Source: Sitta carolinensis (Eukaryota; Chordata; Aves; Passeriformes; Sittidae). From it: DNA of 64,000 nucleotides. The stretch lies in assembly GCA_032173965.1 (NCBI GenBank), contig JAVUNC010000006.1, positions 19,008,028 to 19,072,027 of the forward strand, written 5' to 3'. Within the stretch, counting starts at the first letter, position 1. Each line of letters opens with the position of its first letter. The notes beneath the pieces were generated by a model, which was given only the letters and a program-made list of their open reading frames with translations, was not told the DNA's origin and made no database searches. The translations under genes were made by a program, and so were the position numbers. Below, piece after piece: positions 50,405-61,554 of this stretch.

Positions 50405-52555
50405 CTTTAGCTCTCTCAGGTTTTTCAGGCTGTGTGGCCATCAGGTTCCTTTGGCTGACTCCAAAGGGTGAATCCATGGACCTCTCTGCTGCTGGTAGGG
50501 AATTGTTTAAAGGCAGAGGAATAACCTGCATGGGGAAATCAGCCTCCTCTGATCCTGGAAATGCCTCTCTTGTTTTCCTTTGAGCTCCACAACACCAGTG
50601 GAACTGTCACTGCTGCAGTGAGTTCTCCTGTTTTTTTTTGATCTGTGACATGAATTAATGCTGACACATGTGGCTTTGGAATTCTGCTGTTCCAGTCACA
50701 GTACACGCAAACAGTGAGTTGTGGCTTCTGCCTCTGATTTCAATGACTGATAAAAAAAAATTAAATTCCTTGCAAAGGATTGCCTGGGAAGATGCAGCCC
50801 TGACTTCAGAGACATCAAATAGGGAACATTGTTCTCTTTAGTGGAGGAACACTTTATTCTGACCCTTGTGGCTTTGTCACTGTTTTAGGGCTTTTTAATT
50901 GAAAAATAAATATATTCTGTCTCTGCACTCAAAACATTTCCCTCTCTTTCCTGGGAAGTTTTTCTTCTTCACACGTCTTTCTGAGGACTCTGACAGCTGA
51001 GGATTTTTTGAGAGCAAATTCAAACCCTTGTGCTCTCTTGCTGGCAACAACCTCCTGAAGTGCTGGCAACAGCAGGAGGTGGAATTAATAATTCCCTGCC
51101 ATCCTGCCCTTGCGAGGGGAGGCGAGGGAGCTGGAGCCACATTGTCTTAGTCCTTGCATTCAGTGCTTTGCCATCAAAGCAGAACCTGGGAGAACTTTCC
51201 CCACTCTGCTCAGCATTAATTGGTGTCTGCTCTGCCACGGGGAGGGAGCAGATGAAATCCTGGGAAGTGGCCGAGCAGTAAATCCTGCTCCTTGGAGAGC
51301 TGCCCTGGGGTCAGGCCCTTCCCTCTCCTCCATGGGGAGACAATTTCCAGCCTGCTTGGCTCACCCAGGAGCCCCTCAGCCCATCTGGTGGTGATATTTT
51401 GATTTTGGGAGCTTGGACTCCTCTGGGTTGGGATAATGCTCCTGGAATTGGGGTCTCAGTGTCTCTGCCAGCAGCACCGAGGAGGGGAAGGCACAGGAGG
51501 AGCCCAGGGCAGCCTTGCAGCTTCTCCTCAGACCTTTCCTCCTCCAGCCAGGGGCTGACCCCATGTTTGTGTGTCCAGGAGTCCTTCATCCCATGGAATC
51601 GAGGTTGGAAGAGAGCTCCAAGATCGTGGAGTGCAAGCACTAAAGCAGAAGCACCCCATGCCCAGCCTGAGGCCATCCCTCTCCTCCTGTGCCTGTTCCT
51701 GGGAGCTTGTGGATGGGTGAAGGGCACTGGAGAGCTCCTGCAAGAAATTCTGGGAATCCAGCATTCATCTGCAGGCTGGGGTTGGCTTCCTGGAAATATG
51801 GAACGGGGAGAGAATCCCCTCTGGCAAAGCATGGCTGGGTCTGTTATCCAAAGCTTTATCCAGGAGCGTTTTGGTGAGATCAGGAGCCATCCAGCATGGA
51901 GAGGGGGGAAATGAACCCTGGATATCCAGACTGGATCTGCTCTGGGCACAATTCCTGCCAAAGCTGGGCAGTGAATCCAACAGACCTGGTTTTGCAGGAA
52001 TAGGGCCAGAAACTGGGAAAAGCATCATCCAAAGCTGGCTTGCCCAGGAGTCAGGAGGTGCTGAGGGCTCCTTTGTACACGAGATCCAAGGGTGGCTCTC
52101 CCTTGGCTTCTATTCCCCAGCTTTCTATTTCCTAGAAGCTCCTGAAGATTCATCTTGTGTCAATTTTCCCCACATCTCCCCTGCCATGGAATAAACGAGG
52201 CAGATTTGGGAATAATTTTTAAGCTGGGATTTTTAGGTTCACAGTTTTGTCCACTGAACAAATCCTTTGTTACCTCAGGGCCACAGAAATGCTCTGCAGA
52301 TCCTGGGGTTATTCCTGGGAATACACACAGCCCTGTCTCCTGGGAGGCTGTTGAGATTCCCAAGGGTTGCTGAGGGTTCACCTTTCCCACTAAAGCCTGC
52401 AGATTTGTCATTTCTGGAAGCTTTTCAGGGTGTGTGTGTGGAGCCCCAGGCAGGTGCTGCTCCCCCTGCTCCCTGGAAGGGGCTCCTGCCTCCTCTCCTG
52501 GGCTGTGGGAGGGAAAACCCCCCAGGATTGTAGGGAAATCCATGGGATCTCTGAT
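50405..52555. other. Intergenic, single copy
   Basis: About 2 kb without a gene or repeat that I recognise. A few short open frames have no family resemblance. Confidence 0.45.
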
Positions 52556-52559
52556 CCCA

Positions 52560-52695
52560 GATCGAAATGCTGGAGTGTCCAAGGCCAGGCTGGCTGGAGC
52601 CCGGGCAGGAAGGTGTCCCTGCCATGGCAGGGGTGGCACTGGGGGGGATTTAAGATCCCCTCCAACCCAAACCATTCCAGGGTCCTTGTAAGAGG
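52560..52695 (+). repeat. CR1 LINE 3' fragment
   Basis: GGTGTCCCTGCCATGGCAGG, GGGGGATTTAAGATCCCCTC and CAACCCAAACCATTCCAGGG. Confidence 0.8.
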
Positions 52696-52699
52696 AGAC

Positions 52700-53270
52700 T
52701 TGGGGAATCATGGAATCATCACACGATCCCAGTGTGGGGTGGAAGGGGCTCCTGGGATCCAGAGTGCTGGGAAATCCCAGAATATCAGCTCTGGGAGCCA
52801 AAACTCAGAATTAGAGGCAGGGTTTGAATTCAAACCTTGGGAGAGGCTCCCGAGTTCAGGTGCTCGGAGTGAGAATGTGGATTTAGAACTTAAAGCAGAG
52901 GGGGTTGAGCAGAGCAAAGTTTAGTTTAGAGCCTAAAAGTCACAGACAGAGCCAAAGTGTTTGCAAAGGTTCCCAGGAGGGTTTAGGGTGGAATCCTGTG
53001 AGGTTTGGGTGCTCAGAGGGGATTGGTTAAGGAAGCTCCCCCTGCAATAACAGCAATCAGCTCAGCATGGTTCAATATCAGAAATATCGAGCTGGCAGGG
53101 TTGGATTGGCCCCTGCAGCCTGGACCAGTGTGATGGGCAGAGCTCGGGGGACTCCTTTGCCATCTGCTGACGTGTAAGAAAGATCTGCAAGGAAGATCCA
53201 TCCTCTCTCTGCCTCTGGAGAAAATAAGAAAATAAGAAAACGAACTGCACTGTGCCACCCAACTCAGCAG
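52700..53270. other. Intergenic; possible unrecognised LTR-like sequence
   Basis: Single copy in this window. Composition and short phrases (GGGGATTGGTTAAGGAAGCT; CCAGTGTGATGGGCAGAGCT) recall LTR sequence, but there is no second copy here to define it. Confidence 0.25.
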
Positions 53271-53277
53271 CTCCTTG

Positions 53278-53515
53278 CTGCCAGGAGAAATCCCAACCCC
53301 AAAGGGAGGAGTGAACCCTCAGGAGAAATCCCCGACCCCAAAGGGAGGAGTGATGAGAACACCCTCAGGAGAAATCCCCGACCCCAAAGGGGAGGAGTGG
53401 AAACCCTCAGGAGAAATCCCAATCCCAAAGGGGAGGAGTGAAACCCTCAGGGGGCAAACCCCAAAGGGGAGGAGTGAAACCCTCAGGGGGCAAACCCCAA
53501 ACCCACCAGGGTCCC
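53278..53515. repeat. About 40-bp minisatellite, six copies
   Basis: The unit is CAGGAGAAATCCCCGACCCC + AAAGGGAGGAGTGAACCCT. The last two copies replace the left part with CAGGGGGCAAACCCC. Confidence 0.9.
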
Positions 53516-53689
53516 TAAAGCCCATCCAAATCCAAGCCTTTCCCTGGCCAGGGACTCCTCCCTTCATCCCAGAGCTCCTCAGATATTCCCTGCTCAGATC
53601 CTGCCTGGCTCCAGAGCTGGGATTCCCCCAGGCTGCCTCCCCTGCAGCTTGCACCGAGCAACTCTTTTGTTATTCATTAAAAGTCTAAA

Positions 53690-54395
53690 TAAATAATGCA
53701 CTGCTGTGCTGCTCCAGAGCCTTTTCCTCCTGTTAATTTGGCCAGGAAAAGTTGGAAAATTAAAAAGTTTTGCACCCTCACTGGATATTTAATCCTCTTT
53801 CCAAGCCTGTGTACAGGTTTCATACCTCAAGGCTCCGGTTCATAATTACCTTGCCCAGCTCCCATCCCGGGCTTTTGTTGGAGAAGGTTCTGGATGTTAT
53901 CAGAAAACACCTTCTCTAATTTTAGTATGCAAAATTCTAATTACAGTATGAATTTTTTATTTCTTAATTCTTTACAGTTTTTGTTCCCCCTCCGGGTACC
54001 GAAACATAATTAATTCTCCTTTACTTTTTTTTTTTTCTAATAGATTTATGTGTATTATCATATATATTAAATTTTCAGTTCTGTAACTTTTTTTTTTTTT
54101 TTTTCAATTTTTATTGCTTCCCACACTGACAATGTTCACTTCATTAAAAACGTGTAATCCCTCAGCTGTGATCAAGACATAATTGCACTTTTTTGGGGTA
54201 TTACAATAACACAGATGGTTTTCTTATCTTATTACTGAAACCCCTCTTATGCTTCCACGACTTTGAGTAACCCCACCCCAACCTGCAAGAGGATTCCAGG
54301 CTGGAATTCTGGCAGCAGGGCTCAGTTTCCACAGGCTGAAATGGTTGTGCTCCCAGAAAACAATAAAATATTGGGTTTTTATTCCCTTCCAGTGC
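53690..54395. other. Intergenic AT-rich, with T-runs
   Basis: T-runs at 54,026-54,036 and 54,088-54,104. No gene seen. Confidence 0.45.
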
Positions 54396-54399
54396 TCAC

Positions 54400-54545
54400 A
54401 GAAGCCCAGGAGGGTTTGGGTTGGGAGGGATTTTCGGGATTATCCACAGGCAGGGACACCTTCCCCCATCCCAGGCTGCTCCAAGCCCCATCCTTGGACA
54501 CTTCCAGGGATCCAGGGGCAGCCACAGCTGCTCTGGACAAAGAAC
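54400..54545 (-). repeat. CR1 LINE 3' end
   Basis: GGTTTGGGTTGGGAGGGATT, CATCCCAGGCTGCTCCAAGC and CAGGGATCCAGGGGCAGCCA, in reverse orientation. Confidence 0.8.
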
Positions 54546-55520
54546 AAATCCTGGGTGTGGGTGAGGATCACTTTGTTTTATTTTCACATAAATGGATTTA
54601 ATTGTTGCCTTTGGAGCATCCAGAGTGAGGATGGAATCAACTCTAGGGATTTTGATAGCTCATTGAGAAATCCTACAGTAATCCTACAGAACTATCAGCC
54701 CCATATTAATAACCTGTGGTGGGATTGAAGAAAATGAGGGTGCAGGTAAATTCATGGCAGTTTTGGATGTATAAATCCAATTTCTTCATTCCCTTGGCTT
54801 CCAGTGGAGCTCCTGCAGGAAGAGGGGGCCCAGCCAAACATTCCCAGCCATTTCCTTCTGGAAGGGAACAGTTGTCTGAAATTAAATCCGAGGAAACTCT
54901 GCCTGAAATTAATCCTAATTACACTTGGGAAGGTGGAGCAGGAGATTCTGCAGCAGCAAATCTTCCCAAATATCTGTGGAAGAGACATCCAGAAGTTTCC
55001 AGAGCACCAAATGTGCTGGCTCCTTTTTCTCCCTCCTTTCCACCCGGGTGATATCCTATTGTGCTGAGTCCTTAAATAAGACCACAATGTGCCTGGAGAA
55101 CCATAAAAAAAAAACCAAAGAGAGAGCGATGCTGCTCCTGCAGCACCAAGGGGGAGTGATTCCAAGCAGAAAACGTTTCTATTTTGAGTTTTTCCTCTCT
55201 TCCCCTTCCCAGTGGAGCCTGTTTGGGGTCGGTGGAGCATGCAGACGGTGAAATGGGAGCGCGCTCCGTCCTTGACCTCTCCATCCTCAGCCCCGGGGGA
55301 GCCGGGGGAGGCTGGAACAGCTCGGCTGGGTGGGCAGGGAATTTAGGATCGCTGCTGGAGCTCTCCCTGCCCGGGGTGCTGCTGCTCCAGGAGATTCCCC
55401 CCCTCTGGAGGAGGTTCGTTAATTACGCTGCTGCAATTAACGGGTCTGGGAGCTGCTCCCGCCCTTTGCTCCCCGGAGAAGGAGGGGAGTGCCGGCGGTG
55501 CAAAGCTGAGTCCTGGCTGT
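54546..55520. other. Intergenic, single copy
   Basis: No gene recognised. 55,240-55,510 is relatively GC-rich. Confidence 0.45.
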
Positions 55521-55524
55521 GCAT

Positions 55525-55805
55525 GCCAGGGACCCCTCCCACCATCCCAGGGTGATCCAGCCTGGCCTGGGACACTCCAGGGATCCAGGGAACAGCTGCT
55601 CTGGGAATTGCAGCCCAGCCAGGAATTCCCAATTCCCAATCTCCCCTTTCCCAGTTCCCATCCATTCCCTGGGTGCTGTCCCCCCATCCCTTGTCCCCAG
55701 TCCCTCCCCAGCTCTCCTGCAGCCCCTCCAGGCTCTGAGCTCTCCCTGGAGCCTCCTCCTCTCCAGGGAACATTCCCAGCTCTCCCAGCCTGCCTCCAGA
55801 GCAGA
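55525..55805 (-). repeat. CR1 LINE 3' region
   Basis: GGGACCCCTCCCACCATCCC, GCCTGGCCTGGGACACTCCA, CTCCCCAGCTCTCCTGCAGC and GGAGCCTCCTCCTCTCCAGG. It ends in the same CTCCCAGCCTGCCTCCAG segment as 56,640 and, inverted, 39,720. Confidence 0.82.
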
Positions 55806-55897
55806 GATATCTCTCCTAAAAACCCCCATCTTTGTGCTGAGCCTTAGGAGTCTCCAAGGCCCCCAGAGGGATGTGTCCAACGTGTCCCTCAAGGTTT

Positions 55898-56065
55898 TAC
55901 CCTCTCAAAATCCAAGTTTTATCACCCCAAACACATCTGGATTATCAAATTCCTGTTGAGAATCATCTCAGCAGAAGATCCCACCCTCTCAAAATCCAAG
56001 TTTTATCACTGCCAAAACATCTGGGCTATGAAATTCCTGTTGAGAATCAGCTCAGCAGAACTGGG
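55898..56065. repeat. About 82-bp tandem duplication
   Basis: ACCCTCTCAAAATCCAAGTT, TTATCAC and AAATTCCTGTTGAGAATCA each occur twice in order. Confidence 0.85.
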
Positions 56066-56639
56066 GCAAAACAGGGATGGCAGAGCTGTCCTGTACTTCT
56101 GCACTCTCCCTGTTACACTGGAATATTCTTGATTATTTCCTCTGGCTCTCACCCTTCCCCCTTCTCAGTAAAACGAGAGGAAAAAAATAAAAAAAAATCA
56201 GCCAAGTCTGGCACTTTTCACCTTTGTGCCTGTGCTGAAGTTTCCAGCAGCCTCGCTGGTGCTCTGATCTCCTTTCTGTGAAATTCCCATTGTTCCCAGA
56301 GTCCCCGCTCCCGGCGGGCTGTGCCCCTTTCAGGAGCCGGCGCCTGCCTCCCTCTGTGCCCGTGTTCTGCCTCCTTTCAAAGGACTCTGCCTCTTGAAGT
56401 GCATTTCCCTTCTTCTCCTCGGCTGGGCAGAGGGGAGCCTTGGCAGATTTTCCCTTTCATATTTTCCTCCGCTGCTCCTCCCGGGTGGCTTTGAAGCGCT
56501 CGTGGCCAGGCTGAGGAAGCAGCTGGTGGTTTTCCTCTGCTCCACAGCCAGGATTTACCAGGGATGAGCACTGGACAGGGCTAAGCTGCAAAGCTGGGCC
56601 CTGTCTGTGCCCCCCATGCCTGGATTTTTGTTTTTGTGG

Positions 56640-57355
56640 AATGCCAGACTGGTTTGGGTGGGAAATTAAAAATCTTTCAGTGCCACCTCTGCCGTGGCAG
56701 GGACCCCTCCCACTGTGCCAGGGTGTCCAACCTGGCTGGGACATTCCAGGGATCCAGGGGCAGCCACAGCTGCTCTGGCAATTCCAGACCAGACAGGAAT
56801 TCCCAAGATCCCAGCCATCCCTGCCCTCTGGCAGTTCCCATCCATTCCCTGGTGCTGTCCCCCCATCCCTTGTCCCCAGTCCCTCCCCAGCTCTCCTGCA
56901 GCCCCTCCAGGCTCTGAGCTCTCCCTGGAGCCTTCTCCTCTCCAGGGAACATTCCCAGCTCTCCCACCTGCCTCCAGCCCTGCAATAATCCCTGAGCCCA
57001 GTTCCCTAAAAGCTTTCCCTTTCAGGGATTTGATTTCATTCTTTCATGGACACTCCTTGCTCCAACCCCGGATTTCCCACACCAACATTTCCTGGCTCTG
57101 CTTCTCCTTAGTCCCAGATTTTCCCTATTTTGGTGGTTTTTTTTGGGATGCTCTCCTGGCTTTGTCCCTGCCCTTGTCCAGCCAGGAATTCCCAATTCCC
57201 AATCTCCCCTTTCCCAGTTCCCATCCATTCCCTGGGTGCTGTCCCCCCATCCCTTGTCCCCAGTCCCTCCCCAGCTCTCCTGCAGCCCCTCCAGGCTCTG
57301 AGCTCTCCCTGGAGCCTCCTCCTCTCCAGGGAACATTCCCAGCTCTGAGCCTACA
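56640..57355 (-). repeat. CR1-related region, inverted partner of 39,360-40,065
   Basis: GGTTTGGGTGGGAAATTAAA, then the 3' block with CCAGGGATCCAGGGGCAGCC. The CTCCCCAGCTCTCCTGCAGC block occurs twice (56,880 and 57,266) around a segment with AGCCCAGTTCCCTAAAAGCT and TGGACACTCCTTGCTCCAAC. Confidence 0.8.
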
Positions 57356-57604
57356 GGAAAGATGGACAGAGATGCAGAGGGAGGATTTCCAAGGGCTGGA
57401 GGGACAGGACCCAGGGAAAGGCTTCCCACTGGCAGAGGGCAGGGCTGGGTGGGATACTGGGATGCTGGGAATTGTGGCTGGGAGGCGCTGGCAGGGGGTT
57501 GAGAGCCCCCAGCAGGGGCTGTGCTGGGATCCCCAGGCAGCTCCTGGGATTTGGGGCTGGGCAGGCTCTGAGCTCCAGGGCACCAGAGCTCCAGGGCTGT
57601 TGGA

Positions 57605-58255
57605 GCTCCTGAGTTTCTAAAGCTCTGTTTCTCCTGATGTTCTAGGTTTCGGAAACTTGTTCCCAGAGCTTGAACATAAACATCAGGATTTTTTTTTTTT
57701 GCTACTCTGCTCATGTTAGGAATTCTTTCTGTGGGGTTTTCTTTTGCTGCCCCTCTGGTTTGGCCAGTGTGGGTGAAGGGGTTGGCTTTCTTTTGCCAGC
57801 CACATGAGTCTGTGGAAAAATGGATAAAAAGGGAGCAACCCTTTGAAAAAAGAGAGCCAGATCCATCTCCCCAAATCTATAAAAAGGGAGTGATCCTTTG
57901 AATAAAGAGAGCTAGATCCATCTCTCCAAATCTATAAAAGGGAGCAATCCTTTGAATAAAGAGAGCCAGATTCATCTCCCCAAATCCATAAAAGGGAGCA
58001 ATCTTTTGAATAAAGAGAGCCAGATCCATCTCCCCAAATCTATAAAAAGGGAGTGATCCTTTGAATAAAGAGAGCCAGATTCATCTCTCCAAATCTATAA
58101 AAGGGAACAATCCTTTGAATAAAGAGAGTCAGGTTAATCTCTCCAAATCTATAAAAAGGGAGTGAGCCTTTGAATAAAGAGAGCCAGGTTAATCTCTCCA
58201 AATCTATAAAATGGAGCAATCCTTTGAATAAAGAGAGCCAGAGCCATCTCTGCAA
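57605..58255 (+). mobile_element. Solo LTR, family LTR-B, with core promoter/polyA segment amplified about eight-fold
   Basis: The 5' part (CTCCTGAGTTTCTAAAGCTC; CTGGTTTGGCCAGTGTGGGT) matches other LTR-B copies. From 57,823 to 58,250 a 53-57-bp unit recurs about eight times. Each unit has (T)ATAAAAAGGGAG followed about 20 bases later by GAATAAAGAGAGCCAG and ATCTCCCCAAATC. TATA-like boxes lie near 57,823, 57,879, 57,935, 57,987, 58,041, 58,098, 58,151 and 58,204. Confidence 0.85.
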
Positions 58256-58354
58256 TCCATTTCTTCAGCTGGGGAATTTCGTGCTGTGTGTTGCTCACCA
58301 CAGTGACACAGGGGAGCACAGCCAGGGCAGGGCTGGAGCTCTGTGTCCCCTCTC

Positions 58355-58965
58355 TTCTCGCGTTTGGTGCTGTTGCCGTGGCCCCAGAATTGCCCACAGT
58401 CTCTGTTTTTCCCAGCCAGGTGCACCAGAACAGCTCAGAGCTCTCCGTTCTCGTCTCCAAGGATTGTTTATTGTTGTTATCTGGAACATTGTGGCTCTGC
58501 CTGCACAGCTCTGTCCTGCAGGTCGGGATGGAGCAGACTGGCACCCTCTGGGCGTGTTTATCTTTTATACTAAAATCTACCTATTCTTTATTGACAATAA
58601 CTTTCCAATACCTATGTACTTTATTAGACAGTTACCTTTACTCTGAACCTCTCAAAATGTGCCACCACCACACCAGAAGGTGGAGGCTGAAAGACCAAGA
58701 GGAAGCCCAGGGACACAAAATTCTCCTTTTTGTCCCTAAACCCCCATTATAAAACCCCTAAAATTCTACATTTTCACCCTGTGCCAAGTCACCCATCACT
58801 CTACTCACACTCTGGTGTCCTGTAATTCTCCAGACAAGGTTGGTGATGTTTTCCATGGGCTCCAGTCACACACACAGGTGTTTTTGACTGTGCCAGGGTC
58901 TCTGAGAGCCCTGCCAGGGTCTCTGCTCCCCCAGGGCAGCCAGAGGAACATTCTGGGTTCTGGCA
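58355..58965 (-). mobile_element. Solo LTR, family LTR-A, copy 3
   Basis: Reverse-complement match to 31,050-31,660 and direct match to 43,895-44,505, with very few differences. It follows the LTR-B array closely. Confidence 0.82.
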
Positions 58966-59279
58966 CTCCCCCACGTTCAGGGCTGTAATTCCCATTCCAG
59001 AGCAGGGTTTTCCCGGGAGGTTGGGGCTCAGAGAGGGCTCAGCCCTGCCTGGGGGGCAGAGGGACCCTCGGGGGGATGGCAGAGCCTGCACACCCCCAGA
59101 GCTCCTGCTGGGCTGGGGCTGGCCCAGGGGAAGGTGCTGCTTGCCCCTGGGCCAGGGTTGGCTCTGTCCTTATTGTTAGTGTCCACAAACACTGACCCAC
59201 AGCTGGGTTAGGAGCAGGGGCTTTGTTAAGAGAGCACTCAGGAAGTGGGGGTACAGCTCCCCAAATCCAGCTCCATCTG

Positions 59280-59640
59280 CTCAGAATGCACATATTTTAG
59301 TTATTATATATTTATTTTTATTTATTTATATTTATTTTTATTTTATTTTATATATATATTAGATATGATTATATAACTATGGATTTCTTTAAGCAACACA
59401 ATTACTACTTCTATTGTTCCATTGTGGGAATATTATCCCATCCACAGGTACCCTGGAAAATCCAAATATTGATTCTCATGTCCCCCAAAGCAACAAATAT
59501 TTCACCCCCAAACTAAGCAACACAATTACTACTTCCATTGTCCCATTGTGGGAATATTATCCCATCCACAGGTACCCTGGAAAATCCAAATATTGATTCT
59601 CGTGACCCCCAAAGCAACAAATATTTCACCCCCAATTAAC
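59280..59640. repeat. AT low-complexity followed by a 124-bp tandem duplication
   Basis: 59,295-59,360 is TATTTATTTTTA-type. From 59,391 and again from 59,515 the block AAGCAACACAATTACTACTT, GGGAATATTATCCCATCCAC, AGGTACCCTGGAAAATCCAA repeats with few differences. Confidence 0.9.
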
Positions 59641-61100
59641 AATTACACCGTTTGTGTTTCTTATCAATATGCTTAATGATAATCTAAGTGCAGTTTTGCA
59701 CGGTCCACTAAAAACACAGGGCAGCATTCCACGATTCCCATGATTTTAGGAACGTTTTAACCCTGTATTGACATTTCCAAGCTCCTGGAGCTGAGCTGTG
59801 CCCTCCCAGCCACGGGGAATGCTCAGCCCGAGCTGCTGCTCCTGGTGGATTTTGCTCTGGAGGACAGAGGGAAAAGAGAAAAGAGAAAAATCAAACCCTT
59901 CATGAAAGTTTCATCAAAGCCCTGCTCGGGATGCTGAAGGGAATCTTGGCTTACCTTGGCACAAAGTTCATTCACAAACTCGGCTGCGTTATTTCTGCGA
60001 GGCTCTGTCAGCAGCTTGGCAGCTGGCAGAGACAAGCCCGTGATTTGCTTTTTTCTGCGCCTCATCCAGACGCTAAACACCGGTGTTTATGTGCCTCTCA
60101 TCAGCCCAGATCGCTGTGCATGTCATTTCACTCGGCTCGAGTAGGGGAGAAAAAAGCAATAAATAGGAATATTAGAGCTGTAATTCCTTCCCTCTTCAGT
60201 GCGTGGAGCTTCCCAGGTTTTACAGACTGCCTAAATGAGTGCTGAGGAGTTGAGCAACAAGCTGGAGATCAAAGAGCTCCAGGAGAAGCTCTTGGAATGG
60301 TTTGGGAAGCTGAGCGTGGCTCGTTAAAGTGAGCCTGGCTTTGATTGATGTCCTGGGAACAGGGATCCACTCTCCAGCCTTCCACACAGCTTGAGAAGTC
60401 TGGTGCTGTTGTTGAAAATAAGTTTTCTAATTTGTTTCTGTGGAGTGGAGTCAGCTTCTCACGAAATTGTAAGATGAACAAAATAATTTACATTCCTTTG
60501 TTAGAGATATAATATAAAAAAATTCCCTCACCTGACCACTGGGGTTGGAGAAGTAGAGACCTCATTGCCCAAACCCTGGTCAGCATCCTAGAAATAATAT
60601 AGAACTAAAATTTCAATAAATTTTAAAGTGCTTTTCTTCTTCTCTACCCAAGCACCTATTGGCTGTGTGTTTCTATGTTCCCTCTGTACATAACAATAAC
60701 AGTCTGGGATTATCTTTGGGGGTTTTAAGTGATTTTATTGACTCACAAGGAATAAAATTGCAGGGTCTGATTCCAGCTGGGAATCTGTGGCAAATTTTTT
60801 GGCTCTCTCTGGTTCTTTATTTTAGGGTCAGGATGAAAAGCAGGAGAGACAGAATTTTTGTTTGGACTTGGGTGTTTATTATTTTTTATTTATTTTACAG
60901 TTTCACTGACCCTGAGTGCTCCTACACACTGAATTAGCAGAGTAGAAATGGAGCCCAGGGTTCTGGATTCGAGGTCTTTTTAAGTTTAAAACCACTCAAT
61001 TATGAGATGTCAATTAATTTATTTTTACTTTTAACCCAGTAACTAACTAATAGTGTTCTGCAGTGTGGGGCTTTTTTAATTAATCCACAATACCAAGAAA
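59641..61100. other. Intergenic, single copy; possible conserved element 59,890-60,150
   Basis: The segment TCATGAAAGTTTCATCAAAG ... CACAAAGTTCATTCACAAAC is repeat-free. No gene seen. Confidence 0.4.
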
Positions 61101-61270
61101 AAATCAAAAATAAAAGAAGAAAAGAGGAAAGAAAGGAGAGAGAGAAGAAGAAGAAAGAAGAAGAAAGAAGAAGAAGAAGAAGAAGAAGAAGAAGAAGAAG
61201 AAGAAGAAGAAAAGAAGAAGAAGAAGAAGAAAGAAGAAGAAGAAGAAGAAGAAGAAGAAGAAGAGAAGAA
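61100..61270. repeat. (GAA)n array
   Basis: About 38 GAA/AAG units with a few AAAG interruptions. It is the opposite strand composition to the TTC array at 37,018. Confidence 0.95.
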
Positions 61271-61324
61271 AAAGCTGTTAAAGATGGAAGGATGTTCACA
61301 AATGCAAATCCTCAAGCAACTGCT

Positions 61325-61510
61325 GTTCATAAAAATTGAAGCCACAAAAAACCTATTTTCTTATAGAAAATTCATAAAAATTGAAGTTGCAAACCCCCTA
61401 TTTTCTTATAGAAAATTCATAAAAAATTAAGCTGCAAAAACCCTATTTTCTTATAGAAAATTCATAAAAATTGAAGCTGCAAAACACCTATTTTGTTATA
61501 GAAAATTCTA
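61325..61510. repeat. About 45-bp tandem repeat, four copies
   Basis: The unit is CATAAAAATTGAAGCTGCAA + AACCCTATTTTCTTATAGAAAATT in pieces; copies start near 61,328, 61,373, 61,418 and 61,462. Confidence 0.88.
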
Positions 61511-61550
61511 CATAGCATAACATAAAACAAAAGTTGTTTTATGCTATGTT
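61511..61550. other. Imperfect palindrome (hairpin)
   Basis: ACATAGCATAACATAAAACA and TTGTTTTATGCTATGT pair over about 16 bp with a five-base bulge (ACATA) on the left arm and a short AAG loop. Confidence 0.7.
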
Positions 61551-61554
61551 TATG

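Noticed and set aside
43895..58965. A complete provirus bounded by the two minus-strand LTR-A copies
   Set aside because: The 13.8 kb between them holds CR1 ends and minisatellites and no gag, pol or env-like frames; they are better read as solo LTRs.
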